Positions 44,598 to 53,231 of a DNA stretch of 64,000 nt are shown piece by piece. Each line of letters starts with the position of its first letter. Within the stretch, counting starts at the first letter, position 1. The DNA is taken from the NCBI GenBank assembly GCA_002690045.1, contig NZDE01000010.1, positions 248,001-312,000 on the forward strand, given 5' to 3'. This DNA is from Alphaproteobacteria bacterium. GTDB taxonomy: Bacteria; Pseudomonadota; Alphaproteobacteria; Micavibrionales; Micavibrionaceae. Below the pieces are notes generated by a model that saw only the letters and a list, made by a program, of their open reading frames with translations, was not told where the DNA came from and did not search any database. The translations under genes and the position numbers were made by a program.

Positions 44598-44894
44598 ATG
44601 AAAAAATTACTTCTAACATTCGCCGTGTTGACGGCCTTCTCACTTCCTGCTTATGCGGCGCATCCAGGCGGCACGGTTTATGCCGATGTTAATGGTCTAG
44701 TCTGTGACTTCTGTGCACGGGCGCTTGAGAAAGTGTTCGGTAAGCAGGATGCCGTGGACTCCATTAAGGTGGATCTTGATGAGAAAGTCATCACCATTCA
44801 CTTTAATGAGGATCAAAGCCTTGATGATGAAACAATCACGCAGCTGATTACGGATGCGGGGTATAACGTGCGGGATATTCGTCATGGGGAATAA
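44598..44894 (+). CDS. Periplasmic heavy-metal-associated (HMA) protein
   Basis: A 98-aa protein with a signal peptide (AYA|AHP) and one HMA fold. The metal site is Cys36 and Cys39 in GLVCDFCA, a GxxCxxC variant like that of MerP; the rest (VDSIKVDLDEKVITIHF and ITDAGYNVRDI) fits the ferredoxin-like fold. It probably hands a soft metal ion to the membrane protein encoded next, whose start overlaps its end by 11 bases. Confidence 0.85.
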   Translation: MKKLLLTFAVLTAFSLPAYAAHPGGTVYADVNGLVCDFCARALEKVFGKQDAVDSIKVDLDEKVITIHFNEDQSLDDETITQLITDAGYNVRDIRHGE

Positions 44895-45279
44895 TGAACC
44901 ATCATTGTGGCGGCAGAGTATTTTGCCGTCACTATCCTTGTTCACATCCGTCGGCACCTTACTGTGCTGTGCATTGCCGGCCTTGTTGGTGACGCTTGGC
45001 ATGGGCGCGGCCTTGGCAGGATTTGTTGGCGCTGTGCCATGGATTACAGCTATATCTGATTATAAAGGCATTGTTTTCACTTTCGCGGGGTGCTTGCTCG
45101 CCTTGGCGGCCTTTATGCAATGGCGTGCGCGTAATGCGCCCTGTCCGGCAGATCCCTTAAAGGCCAAAGCTTGTGCACGGCTGCGTAAAGTTAGCTGGGG
45201 GATATTAGGCTTTTCAGTGCTTATATATTCGACAGGCTTTTTCTTTGCATTTCTTGCGGCTGACTTGCTGTATGGTTAG
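44884..45279 (+). CDS. MerT-like metal transport membrane protein
   Basis: A 131-aa inner-membrane protein with three predicted spans. The first has a vicinal cysteine pair (GTLLCCALPALL), as in MerT, where such a pair takes the metal from MerP. A cytoplasmic loop has two more cysteines (NAPCPADPLKAKAC). Start ATG 44884 overlaps the HMA gene by 11 bases, so translation is coupled. Mercury, copper or another thiophilic metal is possible. No merA or merR is present. Confidence 0.72.
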   Translation: MGNNEPSLWRQSILPSLSLFTSVGTLLCCALPALLVTLGMGAALAGFVGAVPWITAISDYKGIVFTFAGCLLALAAFMQWRARNAPCPADPLKAKACARLRKVSWGILGFSVLIYSTGFFFAFLAADLLYG

Positions 45280-45323
45280 CATCAGCCTTATGCAATAGAA
45301 ATAATAACTTAGCTTGGGAAGGG

Positions 45324-45398
45324 TGGTGCCACGAGAGAGAATTGAACTCTCGACCTCACCCTTACCAAGGGTGCGCTCTACCACTGAGCTACCGCGGC
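45324..45398 (-). tRNA. tRNA-Thr (GGT)
   Basis: Complete cloverleaf with encoded CCA. The anticodon stem CACCC/GGGTG holds loop TTGGTAA, anticodon GGT. The acceptor GCCGCGG pairs with TCGTGGC using two G-T pairs. Confidence 0.93.
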
Positions 45399-45498
45399 GT
45401 TCCGAAAAACGTAGGGGAAGATACAATAAAAAATCTGGATTGTCACGTTGATATTGACTATATTCGGCTTAATTCCGTGAATTTTTTTAAGGGTTGTT

Positions 45499-45642
45499 AT
45501 GTCAGGTAACAAAGATAAGAACGAAAAGTTCGATAAGCGCGCCGCTGCATTGCGGGCGAATTTGACGCGGCGTAAGCAGGCTAAACGCAGTGCGGCTGAC
45601 GATGCGCAGACAAAGAAACAAGATCACAGCAAAGACGATTAA
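45499..45642 (+). CDS. 47-aa basic protein upstream of dcd
   Basis: ATG 45499 to TAA 45642 encodes MSGNKDKNEKFDKR followed by ALRANLTRRKQAKR and an Asp/Lys-rich end. AAGGG is placed six bases before the start, and dcd begins 23 bases after the stop, so it is probably the first gene of a dcd-murA transcript. A small LRxNLxRRK protein next to murA is something I recall from other alphaproteobacteria. Function unknown; the charge suggests nucleic-acid or ribosome contact. Confidence 0.7.
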   Translation: MSGNKDKNEKFDKRAAALRANLTRRKQAKRSAADDAQTKKQDHSKDD

Positions 45643-45665
45643 GTATAAGGTAAAAGGACGAAGAT

Positions 45666-46319
45666 ATGAGCGATATTCTAGGTGATGATGTGAAGAAAAA
45701 AGCAGGCGATAGCGCGGCAATGCGTATGTTAAAAGACAGCGCCGACCATTTACCGGGTATTATGCCAGATCACTGGATACGCGAGAAAGCACAGAACGAA
45801 GAAATGATTGAACCATTTGTTGATGGTCAGGTGCGCTATGTTGATGATGAAAAGATTATTTCTTATGGCTTGTCATCATATGGGTACGATGCCCGCGTTG
45901 CTGACGAATTTATGATCTTCACCAATGTTGATAACGCGATTGTTGACCCAAAGAATTTTAATTCAAAAAGCTTTGTTGAGCGTAAAGGCGATGTCTGCGT
46001 TATTCCACCAAACAGCTTCGTACTTTGCCGCACAGTTGAATATTTTAAAATCCCTCAAGATGCGTTGGTTGTTTGCTTGGGTAAAAGTACATATGCACGT
46101 TGTGGTTTGATTGTGAATGTTACGCCGCTTGAACCAGGATGGGAAGGGCATGTGACGATTGAAATTTCAAATACGACACCGCTCCCAGCGAAGATCTATG
46201 CGAATGAGGGCGTATGTCAATTCTTGTTCTTCAAGGGCTCTAGCGCTTGTGATGTGACATATGATGCACGCGGCGGTAAGTATATGGGACAAAAAGGCGT
46301 GACTTTGCCACGTACTTAA
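45666..46319 (+). CDS. dcd: dCTP deaminase with N-terminal extension
   Basis: Deaminates dCTP to dUTP for thymidylate synthesis. The trimeric dUTPase-like fold is shown by [66 protein letters not shown] (seen in pieces across residues 138-175) with the catalytic Glu in the last. At 217 aa it is about 30 residues longer than usual: the usual start would be [10 protein letters not shown] (Met33, 45762). AAGGACG before ATG 45666 supports the longer form. Confidence 0.94.
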   Translation: MSDILGDDVKKKAGDSAAMRMLKDSADHLPGIMPDHWIREKAQNEEMIEPFVDGQVRYVDDEKIISYGLSSYGYDARVADEFMIFTNVDNAIVDPKNFNSKSFVERKGDVCVIPPNSFVLCRTVEYFKIPQDALVVCLGKSTYARCGLIVNVTPLEPGWEGHVTIEISNTTPLPAKIYANEGVCQFLFFKGSSACDVTYDARGGKYMGQKGVTLPRT

Positions 46320-46379
46320 TGTACAACACCCTTTCACATAATTGACAACATGCAAGTAACTAATACGGAGCACGCAGAA

Positions 46380-47699
46380 ATGAGCGCATTGGCCCAAGAA
46401 ATTATCGTTGACCCAAATAAACTTTCGCAGGCTTCTGAACTGCAGAAAATGGTTATTAAGGGTGGTAATGAACTGAATGGTCGTATCCGTATTAGCGGCG
46501 CGAAGAATGCGGCGCTTAAGCATATGGTCGCGTGCTTGTTGACCGATGAACCAGTTAACCTTGAAAATTGCCCAGTGAATTTGGGTGATATTAAGATGCA
46601 GGCAGCCGTGCTGAAAACATTGGGCGCGGAAGTTGTCTTGCGTGAAGATGGTATGGCGATGATCCATGCCAAGGCGATTGAAAGCCATGTTGCGCCTTAT
46701 GACCTTGTCCGTAAGATGCGTGCATCTGTGTTGATCCTAGGCCCACTTCTGGCGCGCTATGGTAAGGCGGAAGTGTCACTGCCGGGGGGCTGCGCGATTG
46801 GTACACGTCCAATTGATATGCATTTGGATGCCTTGTCGCTTATGGGCGCAGAAATTAAGCTTGATGGTGGCTATGTGAAGGCCGAAGCGCCAAATGGTTT
46901 GAAAGGCGCGGAAATCAATTTCAGCAAAGTATCGGTCGGCGCGACTGAAAATATTATGATGGCGGCGACGTTAGCCAAAGGCGTGACAATCATTAACAAT
47001 GCGGCGCGTGAGCCAGAAATTGTTGATCAAGGTGAAGCGCTTATTAAAATGGGCGCGAAAATTGAAGGCCTTGGTACAGCGCGTCTTGTGATTGAAGGCG
47101 TTGAGAAATTACACGGCATCACACATGAGATTGTCCCTGACCGCATCGAAGCGGGCACATATATGATTGCCGTGGCAATGACCGGCGGTAAGGTCGTGCT
47201 TGAAAACGTGCGTCCTGAACATTTAACAACATTGATCGGCCCGCTTAAAGAAGCAGGCATGCATATCGAACAGGATGGGAAGGACTTAATTGTTGAGCGC
47301 AATGGCGTTGACCTTAAGGGCTTTGACATTATGACGGAACCGCACCCCGGTTTCCCAACAGATTTACAGGCACAGCTTATGAGCTTGATGACCATTTGTA
47401 AGGGCGCAGGGATGATTACCGAGACAATTTTTGAAAACCGCTTCATGCATGTGCCTGAACTTATCCGCATGGGGGCAGAAATCACCGTACACGGCAATTC
47501 AGCCTTAGTCCGTGGCGTATCAGGCCTAAAAGGCGCAGAAGTCATGGCAACAGATCTACGCGCCAGTGTTGCGCTTGTGCTTGCAGGCTTAGTTGCCGAA
47601 GGCGAAACGGTTGTAAACCGCATCTATCACCTAAATCGCGGTTATGAGAAGCTCGTTGAAAAACTAAGTGCGTGCGGCGCAGATATTCGTTTGGCTTAA
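46380..47699 (+). CDS. murA: UDP-N-acetylglucosamine 1-carboxyvinyltransferase
   Basis: First committed step of peptidoglycan synthesis: adds enolpyruvate from PEP to UDP-GlcNAc. ISGAKNAALKHM, LPGGCAIGTRPID with the active-site Cys (fosfomycin target), NIMMAA, PDRIEAGTYM and PGFPTDLQAQ are all present. I start at ATG 46380, with CGGAG upstream (439 aa); ATG 46350 is in frame but lacks a binding site. Either way the N-terminus carries a 24-34 residue extension before the usual MVIKGGNELNG start. Confidence 0.96.
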   Translation: MSALAQEIIVDPNKLSQASELQKMVIKGGNELNGRIRISGAKNAALKHMVACLLTDEPVNLENCPVNLGDIKMQAAVLKTLGAEVVLREDGMAMIHAKAIESHVAPYDLVRKMRASVLILGPLLARYGKAEVSLPGGCAIGTRPIDMHLDALSLMGAEIKLDGGYVKAEAPNGLKGAEINFSKVSVGATENIMMAATLAKGVTIINNAAREPEIVDQGEALIKMGAKIEGLGTARLVIEGVEKLHGITHEIVPDRIEAGTYMIAVAMTGGKVVLENVRPEHLTTLIGPLKEAGMHIEQDGKDLIVERNGVDLKGFDIMTEPHPGFPTDLQAQLMSLMTICKGAGMITETIFENRFMHVPELIRMGAEITVHGNSALVRGVSGLKGAEVMATDLRASVALVLAGLVAEGETVVNRIYHLNRGYEKLVEKLSACGADIRLA

Positions 47700-47710
47700 G
47701 AGTTTTAAGG

Positions 47711-47737
47711 AGGTGTGGCATAAAACGCCTTTTTTTA
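47711..47737 (+). terminator. Terminator after murA
   Basis: AGGTGT pairs with ACGCCT (one T-G pair) around an eight-base loop, followed by seven T. Confidence 0.6.
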
Positions 47738-48382
47738 ATACAGCCCTTTCGCGGCTTTCTTCTTTTTCTTTAGGAAAACGCGGATGTGTTCTTGGCCGGT
47801 TTGCTCTTCGTATTTCTCGTAATATTGTTGGTGGTAATCTTCACCTTCCCAGAATGTTGCTGCGGGTTCTAATGTCGTGACGATGGGCTTTTTGTAAACT
47901 TTTTTAGCGTTTACAGCGGTGATGACGTTCTCGGCGAGAGCTTTTTCCTCCTCATTGGCATAGAATATGGCTGAGCGGTATTGCGGGCCTTTATCAACGC
48001 CTTGTTGGTTTAATGTAGTCGGGTCGTGCGCGATTTCAAAGAAATAATGCAGTAGCTTTTCAAGCGGCAAAACTTTTGGGTCATAGGTGATCATCACAAC
48101 CTCTGCATGGCCGCTGCGTGCGGTGGTGACTTGTTCATAGCTTGGGGCTTTGACATGGCCGCCCATATAGCCGACACGTGTGTGTTTGACGCCGTCTAGG
48201 GAACGAAATTCGCTCTCTAGACACCAAAAACAGCCGCCACCTAATGTGATGGACGGGTAACCTTCGGGTTGTTCATCCATAATACTCTCCGCAACTGGCA
48301 GGCCAGCAAAGCTCCGCATTTGCCAACCGAATAACGCCACTAGAACTAATAACAAACTTGCAATAATCTTCATCATACTCAT
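47735..48382 (-). CDS. msrA: Exported peptide methionine sulfoxide reductase
   Basis: Reduces methionine-S-sulfoxide in proteins. GGGCFWCLE holds the catalytic cysteine; VGYMGG, GHAEVV, YDP and FWEGEDYHQQYYEK complete the family. An N-terminal hydrophobic segment (ASLLLVLVALFGW) from start ATG 48382 indicates export or membrane anchoring, so it likely repairs envelope proteins. ATG 48376 and 48373 are close in-frame alternatives. The Lys-rich tail (FLKKKKKAAKG) is unusual. It is divergent from the amidase gene by 34 bases. Confidence 0.94.
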   Translation of the reverse strand: MSMMKIIASLLLVLVALFGWQMRSFAGLPVAESIMDEQPEGYPSITLGGGCFWCLESEFRSLDGVKHTRVGYMGGHVKAPSYEQVTTARSGHAEVVMITYDPKVLPLEKLLHYFFEIAHDPTTLNQQGVDKGPQYRSAIFYANEEEKALAENVITAVNAKKVYKKPIVTTLEPAATFWEGEDYHQQYYEKYEEQTGQEHIRVFLKKKKKAAKGLY

Positions 48383-48416
48383 ATAGTTCGTGGGGAAAGT
48401 AAAGAAAGTTACATCT

Positions 48417-48914
48417 ATGGAAATTATCAAGACACCATCGCCGAATTTTAATGACCGTAAAGGCTGCTCGCAGCCAAGCTTGATTATTGTCCACTACACA
48501 GGAACAAAAACGGCAGATGAAGCGGCCGCATATTATTTGAACACAACCACTGACCCAAATGCAGGCCCGATTAGCCCGCATTATATGATTGATGCAGATG
48601 GCACACTATTTCAGTTTGTTGATGAAGATAAACGCGCGTGGCATGCAGGCGTGTCGGCGTGGAAGGGCGAAACGGATATAAATTCGCATTCAATTGGCAT
48701 TGAACTGGTCAATGAAGGCGAATATGCGGATTACCCGCCCTTTGCTGATGCGCAGATAGATATGTTAGTAACGTTATGCCGCGCGATACAGGCGCGCTAT
48801 GACATTCCTGCGGCGGATGTGATTGGCCACGATGATATTGCGCCAGATCGTAAAAAAGATCCTGGCCCGTCTTTCCCGTGGACAGAGTTTAGAAAACGCC
48901 TCAAGGATATTTAA
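48417..48914 (+). CDS. N-acetylmuramoyl-L-alanine amidase (amidase_2/AmpD-like)
   Basis: Zinc amidase cleaving the bond between muramic acid and L-Ala in muropeptides; 165 aa. IIVHYTGT has the first zinc histidine, AWHAGVSAW is conserved, and GHDDIAPDRKKDPGPSFPW has the second histidine and the third ligand (Asp). No signal peptide, so cytoplasmic recycling as for AmpD is likely. ATG 48417 gives the family's normal start; it diverges from msrA. Confidence 0.92.
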   Translation: MEIIKTPSPNFNDRKGCSQPSLIIVHYTGTKTADEAAAYYLNTTTDPNAGPISPHYMIDADGTLFQFVDEDKRAWHAGVSAWKGETDINSHSIGIELVNEGEYADYPPFADAQIDMLVTLCRAIQARYDIPAADVIGHDDIAPDRKKDPGPSFPWTEFRKRLKDI

Positions 48915-48937
48915 GACTCTGATGCGCTTCCCTAAAA

Positions 48938-48959
48938 TGTAATGATCATAATCATTGCA
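48938..48959. promoter_or_regulatory. Fur-box-like inverted repeat before the 48971 gene
   Basis: TGTAATGAT and ATCATTGCA (eight of nine positions symmetrical) flank CATA, 12 bases before the start codon. AATGAT..ATCATT is the half-site core of Fur boxes, but the spacer is longer than in the classical site. Confidence 0.4.
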
Positions 48960-48970
48960 GGGGGAATACA

Positions 48971-49438
48971 ATGAGCCATAAAGATTTACCGTATAGGCAT
49001 AAAGACTACACAAGCCGTTTTCGTGAACATTACCGCGAAGTGGCAGAGCCCTTAACGCGCTGGCATCAGGTTGCGTATCGTCAGGTGCATGACTTCCTTG
49101 AATATTGTAATAAACGCCATGATGTGAAAGTACAGCTTTGCCCTAAAGGCGGCGTACAAGATAAAACTATTCATCTGGTGGTGGATGTGGCCGGTGTGTA
49201 TACAACCAATATGCCGGTAAGCTTACATTTAAGTTCAATTGATGAGATGAGTGAAACCTATAACATTATTTTTGCATCTGTTGGCGATGCGCAGAAGGGG
49301 CAAACTGACCCCATGTTGCTGCAAGATCAGTTAGAAACCTATGAAGAGCTTCTCGATGCGGTTGTGCGTCAGGCAGCGGTGTATAAAGCGGCGCTTGATA
49401 ATTCCATTTCACGTGGGATGCGTGTGACGAAAAAGTAG
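48971..49438 (+). CDS. Unknown soluble protein
   Basis: A 155-aa cytoplasmic protein without a recognised family. It is His/Tyr/Arg-rich at the N-terminus (YRHKDYTSRFREHYREV), has a beta-prone middle (KTIHLVVDVAGVYTTNMPVSLHLSS) and helical C-terminus ending GMRVTKK. GGGGG before the start is a good ribosome-binding site. A Fur-box-like repeat lies immediately upstream. Confidence 0.65.
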   Translation: MSHKDLPYRHKDYTSRFREHYREVAEPLTRWHQVAYRQVHDFLEYCNKRHDVKVQLCPKGGVQDKTIHLVVDVAGVYTTNMPVSLHLSSIDEMSETYNIIFASVGDAQKGQTDPMLLQDQLETYEELLDAVVRQAAVYKAALDNSISRGMRVTKK

Positions 49439-49451
49439 TTGGTTTTATACC

Positions 49452-50387
49452 TTAAATTGGCGCTTTGATGCCAAGGGCATCATATATGCCGTGCACGTAG
49501 TCTTTTTCTAAGGTATAATTTTCAACGGCCTTTGGGTTTGTTTCTTCAATGGCTTCGTTAAGGTCATATTCTATGAAACGGTCTGGCATGTTTTGGCTAA
49601 GGTATAGCTCAGATGGCGCGAGATTTGTAAGCATAGCGCTTTCTGCGCCCCAGAATATATTAAATACGTTTTTTCCTTGCGCTTTTAGTAGGCCACACAG
49701 ACTTTCCTTTGGCGAGTCGTGTTTAGACCCATTAACATGTGCCTGTCCGCAAATTTGTATGCCAAGGGGCGCTTTATATTTCTTTACGGCTTCAACAAGT
49801 TTTTCGCTCATGTGAATATTACGTAAGGCAACGCCATTTAAAGATTTTGGGCTCATACCCCATGACGGGTCATCTTCATTTGTGCCAAGTATATTCGTTA
49901 GGTTTAAACTGTGGTCTTCATTGCGGGCAATGTCGTTAAAAATTGTGACAAGACAATCCTGCTGATGGCAAAGACTTAGTTCAAATGATTTTCCTGAATA
50001 GGGCGCATATTCGGATGTATTGTAATTTGCGAGCAGATCTATATTTGCGGCGCTTTCTTTTGATACGGTATTCTTAGTTAGATATTCAGGCTTTATATCT
50101 GGGTGATCAGCAGCTGTAATGTTGATTGGGCATTCTAAAGCTGTGACAATCGGCTGTGTAAGGTCGCTTAAGGCACGAATTAGCAGTGTATGGGCGATAT
50201 GATGTGCTGGACGGTTATGATATTCTCCCATCAGAACATATAGCGGTTTTTTGTCAGCTTGTGCCTTCTCAAAACGGTTGAATAGCGCATCATAGGCGGA
50301 TACGACATTGTGCAAAATATCCGCGGCCTCAGCGTTATTAAGGCGCAGTTCAGTTTGATCTATGGCATTAAGGTCATCTATAAACAT
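49452..50387 (-). CDS. GExH-motif protein of the TraB/ChaN/EreA-like superfamily
   Basis: A 311-aa soluble protein. Its scattered motifs match the superfamily that includes TraB/Tiki proteases, ChaN haem-binding proteins and erythromycin esterases: VLMGEYHNRP (GExH, residues 54-57), TALECP (Glu85), VALRNIHMSEKLVEAV (RN..M) and IQICGQAHVNGSKH (G.aH..G). These residues usually form a metal or haem site. No signal peptide is visible, unlike ChaN. Substrate and reaction unknown. Confidence 0.6.
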   Translation of the reverse strand: MFIDDLNAIDQTELRLNNAEAADILHNVVSAYDALFNRFEKAQADKKPLYVLMGEYHNRPAHHIAHTLLIRALSDLTQPIVTALECPINITAADHPDIKPEYLTKNTVSKESAANIDLLANYNTSEYAPYSGKSFELSLCHQQDCLVTIFNDIARNEDHSLNLTNILGTNEDDPSWGMSPKSLNGVALRNIHMSEKLVEAVKKYKAPLGIQICGQAHVNGSKHDSPKESLCGLLKAQGKNVFNIFWGAESAMLTNLAPSELYLSQNMPDRFIEYDLNEAIEETNPKAVENYTLEKDYVHGIYDALGIKAPI

Positions 50388-50492
50388 GTTTATCCCTATT
50401 TATTGGGCGATAGCATAACACAGCCCTATTGTTATGTAAATATTTTTGTGGGTTCAGGACTTTGTATATTGCATGGCAGATTTACTGTGTAC

Positions 50493-50521
50493 TTGCTGTT
50501 TGATTTGAACTTTGCTATGTA
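50493..50521 (+). promoter_or_regulatory. Promoter of rnpB
   Basis: TTGCTG and TATGTA with a 17-base spacer place the start within a base or two of the expected 5' end of the RNase P RNA. Confidence 0.65.
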
Positions 50522-50528
50522 AGGCTTA

Positions 50529-50882
<354 letters not shown>

Positions 50883-50905
50883 TATTTCTTTTTAGGGGGA
50901 CGCGC

Positions 50906-51253
50906 ATGTCAGGCACATACTCATTTAATTTACTATATGCGTTTAAGCATGCGGCTTTTTTTGTTGTTGAATTACAGCGTTTAGATTTGCCAGATGATGC
51001 GCCAAAAGGTGATGTATATCAATGGCTGCATGTTGATATGAGCACGGCGGTTGTCACGCCGCTCGGCTTCCGCAAAATGTCAGCAAACGCGCGGGTATTT
51101 GATGATACATCCTTGATGTTCACGGCGGATACAGCCTGTTTTACCGATGCTGTTGGAAAAACGCATGATATGACGCCAATAGAAGGTGCGGATGTGCCCG
51201 CTACGGTAGGACGGCTCGTTTCTGATTTTATTCTACAACTTAAACAAACATAA
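50906..51253 (+). CDS. Unknown small protein after rnpB
   Basis: A 115-aa soluble protein of no recognised family, beginning MSGTYSFNLLYAFKH with TAGGGGG upstream of ATG 50906. A longer in-frame start would lie inside rnpB and is rejected. Two cysteine-free beta-prone stretches and one Cys (TACFTDAVG). Transcription may read through from rnpB. Confidence 0.6.
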   Translation: MSGTYSFNLLYAFKHAAFFVVELQRLDLPDDAPKGDVYQWLHVDMSTAVVTPLGFRKMSANARVFDDTSLMFTADTACFTDAVGKTHDMTPIEGADVPATVGRLVSDFILQLKQT

Positions 51254-51352
51254 TCCATTGTAATTAAACAATAATATTTAGTTATTTTTAACAAGCACCT
51301 TACTTATGTTACCATAACTTCCATTGATTGTTGTTGCTTTGGGGGAAGTGTT

Positions 51353-51952
51353 ATGGCCGCAGATTTAAAAAATCAGTTCTTACGCAATATTTTTATTCCA
51401 GCGAGTTTAGTCACGAGTTTAGCCGCGCCATTGGCAGCAGAGGCGAATACGGTAGATATCCAAGATGATGCTCAGCAATCCGTACATCATTATCTCGATT
51501 TTAATATTCTTTCCATCCATGACCCATTTAAGCGTGACATGACAACGTATTGGGAAGAAGGTAAAGAGAAACCATTTAATGAAAAGAATTGGGGTTTAGG
51601 TTATACGCAACTGCGTGATGTAACTGAAGCATTCGGCGGAATATTCCGTTTAGGCGGCACGGCAGGTTACTATAAAAATTCCTATGAGAAAGACAGCTTT
51701 TATCTTGGCGGCGTGGTGGAGCAAGCTTATCGCCTTGGGTCTAAGTGGGAAGTCGCTGTGGGCGCTATGGCTGGCGGCATTACGGGGTATAAACATTTGT
51801 TAGGTTATGATGTCACCCCTGCGGGACAGTTTTTTGTGCGCGGTGAATATGATAATACAGTTTCAGTGAAGCTTGGCTTTATCCCTGAATTTGGGATTGA
51901 TGATAAGAAAAATCCGGCGCTTGTGACATTGCAGGCTAGCTATAAGTTTTAA
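51353..51952 (+). CDS. Small outer-membrane beta-barrel protein
   Basis: A 199-aa exported protein: signal peptide to about residue 31 (AAEA|NTV), then alternating strands (LGYTQLRDVTEAFGGIFRLGG, YLGGVVEQAYRLGSKWEVAVGAMAGG seen in parts at about 85-140) and a C-terminal strand ending ASYKF, the classical barrel-insertion signal. Size suits an eight-stranded barrel. Some features resemble PagP-like acyltransferases, but no catalytic residues can be assigned. Convergent with dnaJ. Confidence 0.68.
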   Translation: MAADLKNQFLRNIFIPASLVTSLAAPLAAEANTVDIQDDAQQSVHHYLDFNILSIHDPFKRDMTTYWEEGKEKPFNEKNWGLGYTQLRDVTEAFGGIFRLGGTAGYYKNSYEKDSFYLGGVVEQAYRLGSKWEVAVGAMAGGITGYKHLLGYDVTPAGQFFVRGEYDNTVSVKLGFIPEFGIDDKKNPALVTLQASYKF

Positions 51953-51959
51953 GTTAAAA

Positions 51960-51984
51960 AAAAGCCCCATTGAAGGGGCTTTTT
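51960..51984. terminator. Bidirectional terminator between the barrel gene and dnaJ
   Basis: AAAAGCCCC pairs with GGGGCTTTT around a six-base loop, with an A-run on the left and T-run on the right, so it works for both converging genes. Confidence 0.9.
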
Positions 51985-51986
51985 GT

Positions 51987-53162
51987 TTAATCTTTTAAAT
52001 CAGACCACATATCTTTGACTTTACTGAAAAAGCCTTCGGATTCTGGGCTGTTTGATGAGCTGCCTTTTTGTGGGCCTTCACTTTCAAACTGTTTAAGAAG
52101 CTGAATTTGTTTCTTAGACAAATTAACAGGTGTTTCGACCGATATTTCAACAAACATATCGCCTTTAGCGCCACTTTTCAGAACCGGCATACCCTTACCT
52201 TTTAGGCGGAATTGCTGGTTGCTTTGTGTGCCTGCGGGGATTTTGACATTTGCTGACTTACCATCAATTGTCGGCACATCAATTTCGCCGCCAAGCGCCG
52301 CTGTGGTAAAGGCGATTGGCACGCGGCAATGTAAATTGCTGTCTTCACGTCTAAAGAAGGCGTGCTTTCTAATACCGATAAGAATGTATAAATCACCAGC
52401 TGGGCCGCCGCGTACGCCAGCTTCGCCTTCGCCGCCAATACGGATACGGCGTCCGTCATCAATACCTGCAGGGATGTTGACTTTAAGCTTTTTACTGCCT
52501 TTTAGACGGCCTTCACCGTTACATTTTTTACATGGGTTGCGAATGATTTGCCCTTGACCGTGACAGGTTGGACAGGCGCGCTCAATGGTGAAAAAGCCTT
52601 GCTGCGCACGAACGCGGCCATGGCCGCCACATGTGCCGCAGGTTTCCGTACCACTGCCGTCTGCTGCGCCGCTGCCATTACAGCTATCACAGCCTTCAAC
52701 TGTTGGGACGCGGATATTGGCCTCTTTACCGCTGAATGCGTCTTCTAAGGTGATGTCCATTGAAAATTGAACGTCTGCGCCGCGCATTGCGGATGTGCGC
52801 GATCGACCTGCGCCGCCGCCGCCCATAAAGTCGCCGAACATTTCTTCGAATATATCACCGAAACCACCTGCGCCGCCGAAGCCGCCAAAACCACCGGGGC
52901 CGCCAGCACCTGCGCCGCCGCCTTGTTGGAAAGCACGTTCGCCGAACTGGTCGTACATTTGTTTCTTTTGTGGGTCTTTAAGAATGTCGTATGCATGCGA
53001 AATCTCTTTAAATTTCGCTTCTGCTTCGGGGTTGTCTTTATTTTGGTCAGGGTGATATTTCAGTGCCAGTTTACGATACGCTTTTTTAATCGTATCGGCA
53101 TCTGCCCCGCGTTCAACGCCCAAAAGTTCATATAAGTCTTGTTCCGCCATGGAATTACTCAC
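51987..53162 (-). CDS. dnaJ: Chaperone DnaJ
   Basis: Hsp40 co-chaperone that delivers clients to DnaK and stimulates its ATPase. The 391-aa protein has a J domain with HPD in [10 protein letters not shown], a Gly/Phe-rich region, four CxxCxGxG zinc motifs ([32 protein letters not shown]) and the two client-binding domains. It follows dnaK by about 70 bases with a hairpin between. Confidence 0.98.
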   Translation of the reverse strand: MSNSMAEQDLYELLGVERGADADTIKKAYRKLALKYHPDQNKDNPEAEAKFKEISHAYDILKDPQKKQMYDQFGERAFQQGGGAGAGGPGGFGGFGGAGGFGDIFEEMFGDFMGGGGAGRSRTSAMRGADVQFSMDITLEDAFSGKEANIRVPTVEGCDSCNGSGAADGSGTETCGTCGGHGRVRAQQGFFTIERACPTCHGQGQIIRNPCKKCNGEGRLKGSKKLKVNIPAGIDDGRRIRIGGEGEAGVRGGPAGDLYILIGIRKHAFFRREDSNLHCRVPIAFTTAALGGEIDVPTIDGKSANVKIPAGTQSNQQFRLKGKGMPVLKSGAKGDMFVEISVETPVNLSKKQIQLLKQFESEGPQKGSSSNSPESEGFFSKVKDMWSDLKD

Positions 53163-53183
53163 TTAACAATGAAGATTAGAAGA

Positions 53184-53219
53184 AAGCTTAGGCCGCATCT
53201 ATATGAACGGCCTAAGCTT
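53184..53219 (-). terminator. Hairpin between dnaK and dnaJ (partial terminator or processing site)
   Basis: AAGCTTAGGCCG and CGGCCTAAGCTT are perfect 12-base arms around 12 bases, followed on the minus strand by TTCTTCT. Such a stem in the dnaK-dnaJ gap could lower dnaJ expression relative to dnaK. Confidence 0.65.
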
Positions 53220-53231
53220 GATTATGGATGT

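Noticed and set aside
43381-45398. Integrated element with att sites in the tRNA-Thr genes
   Set aside because: The two tRNA 3' ends differ and no integrase or exact direct repeat was found, so integration is not supported beyond the layout.
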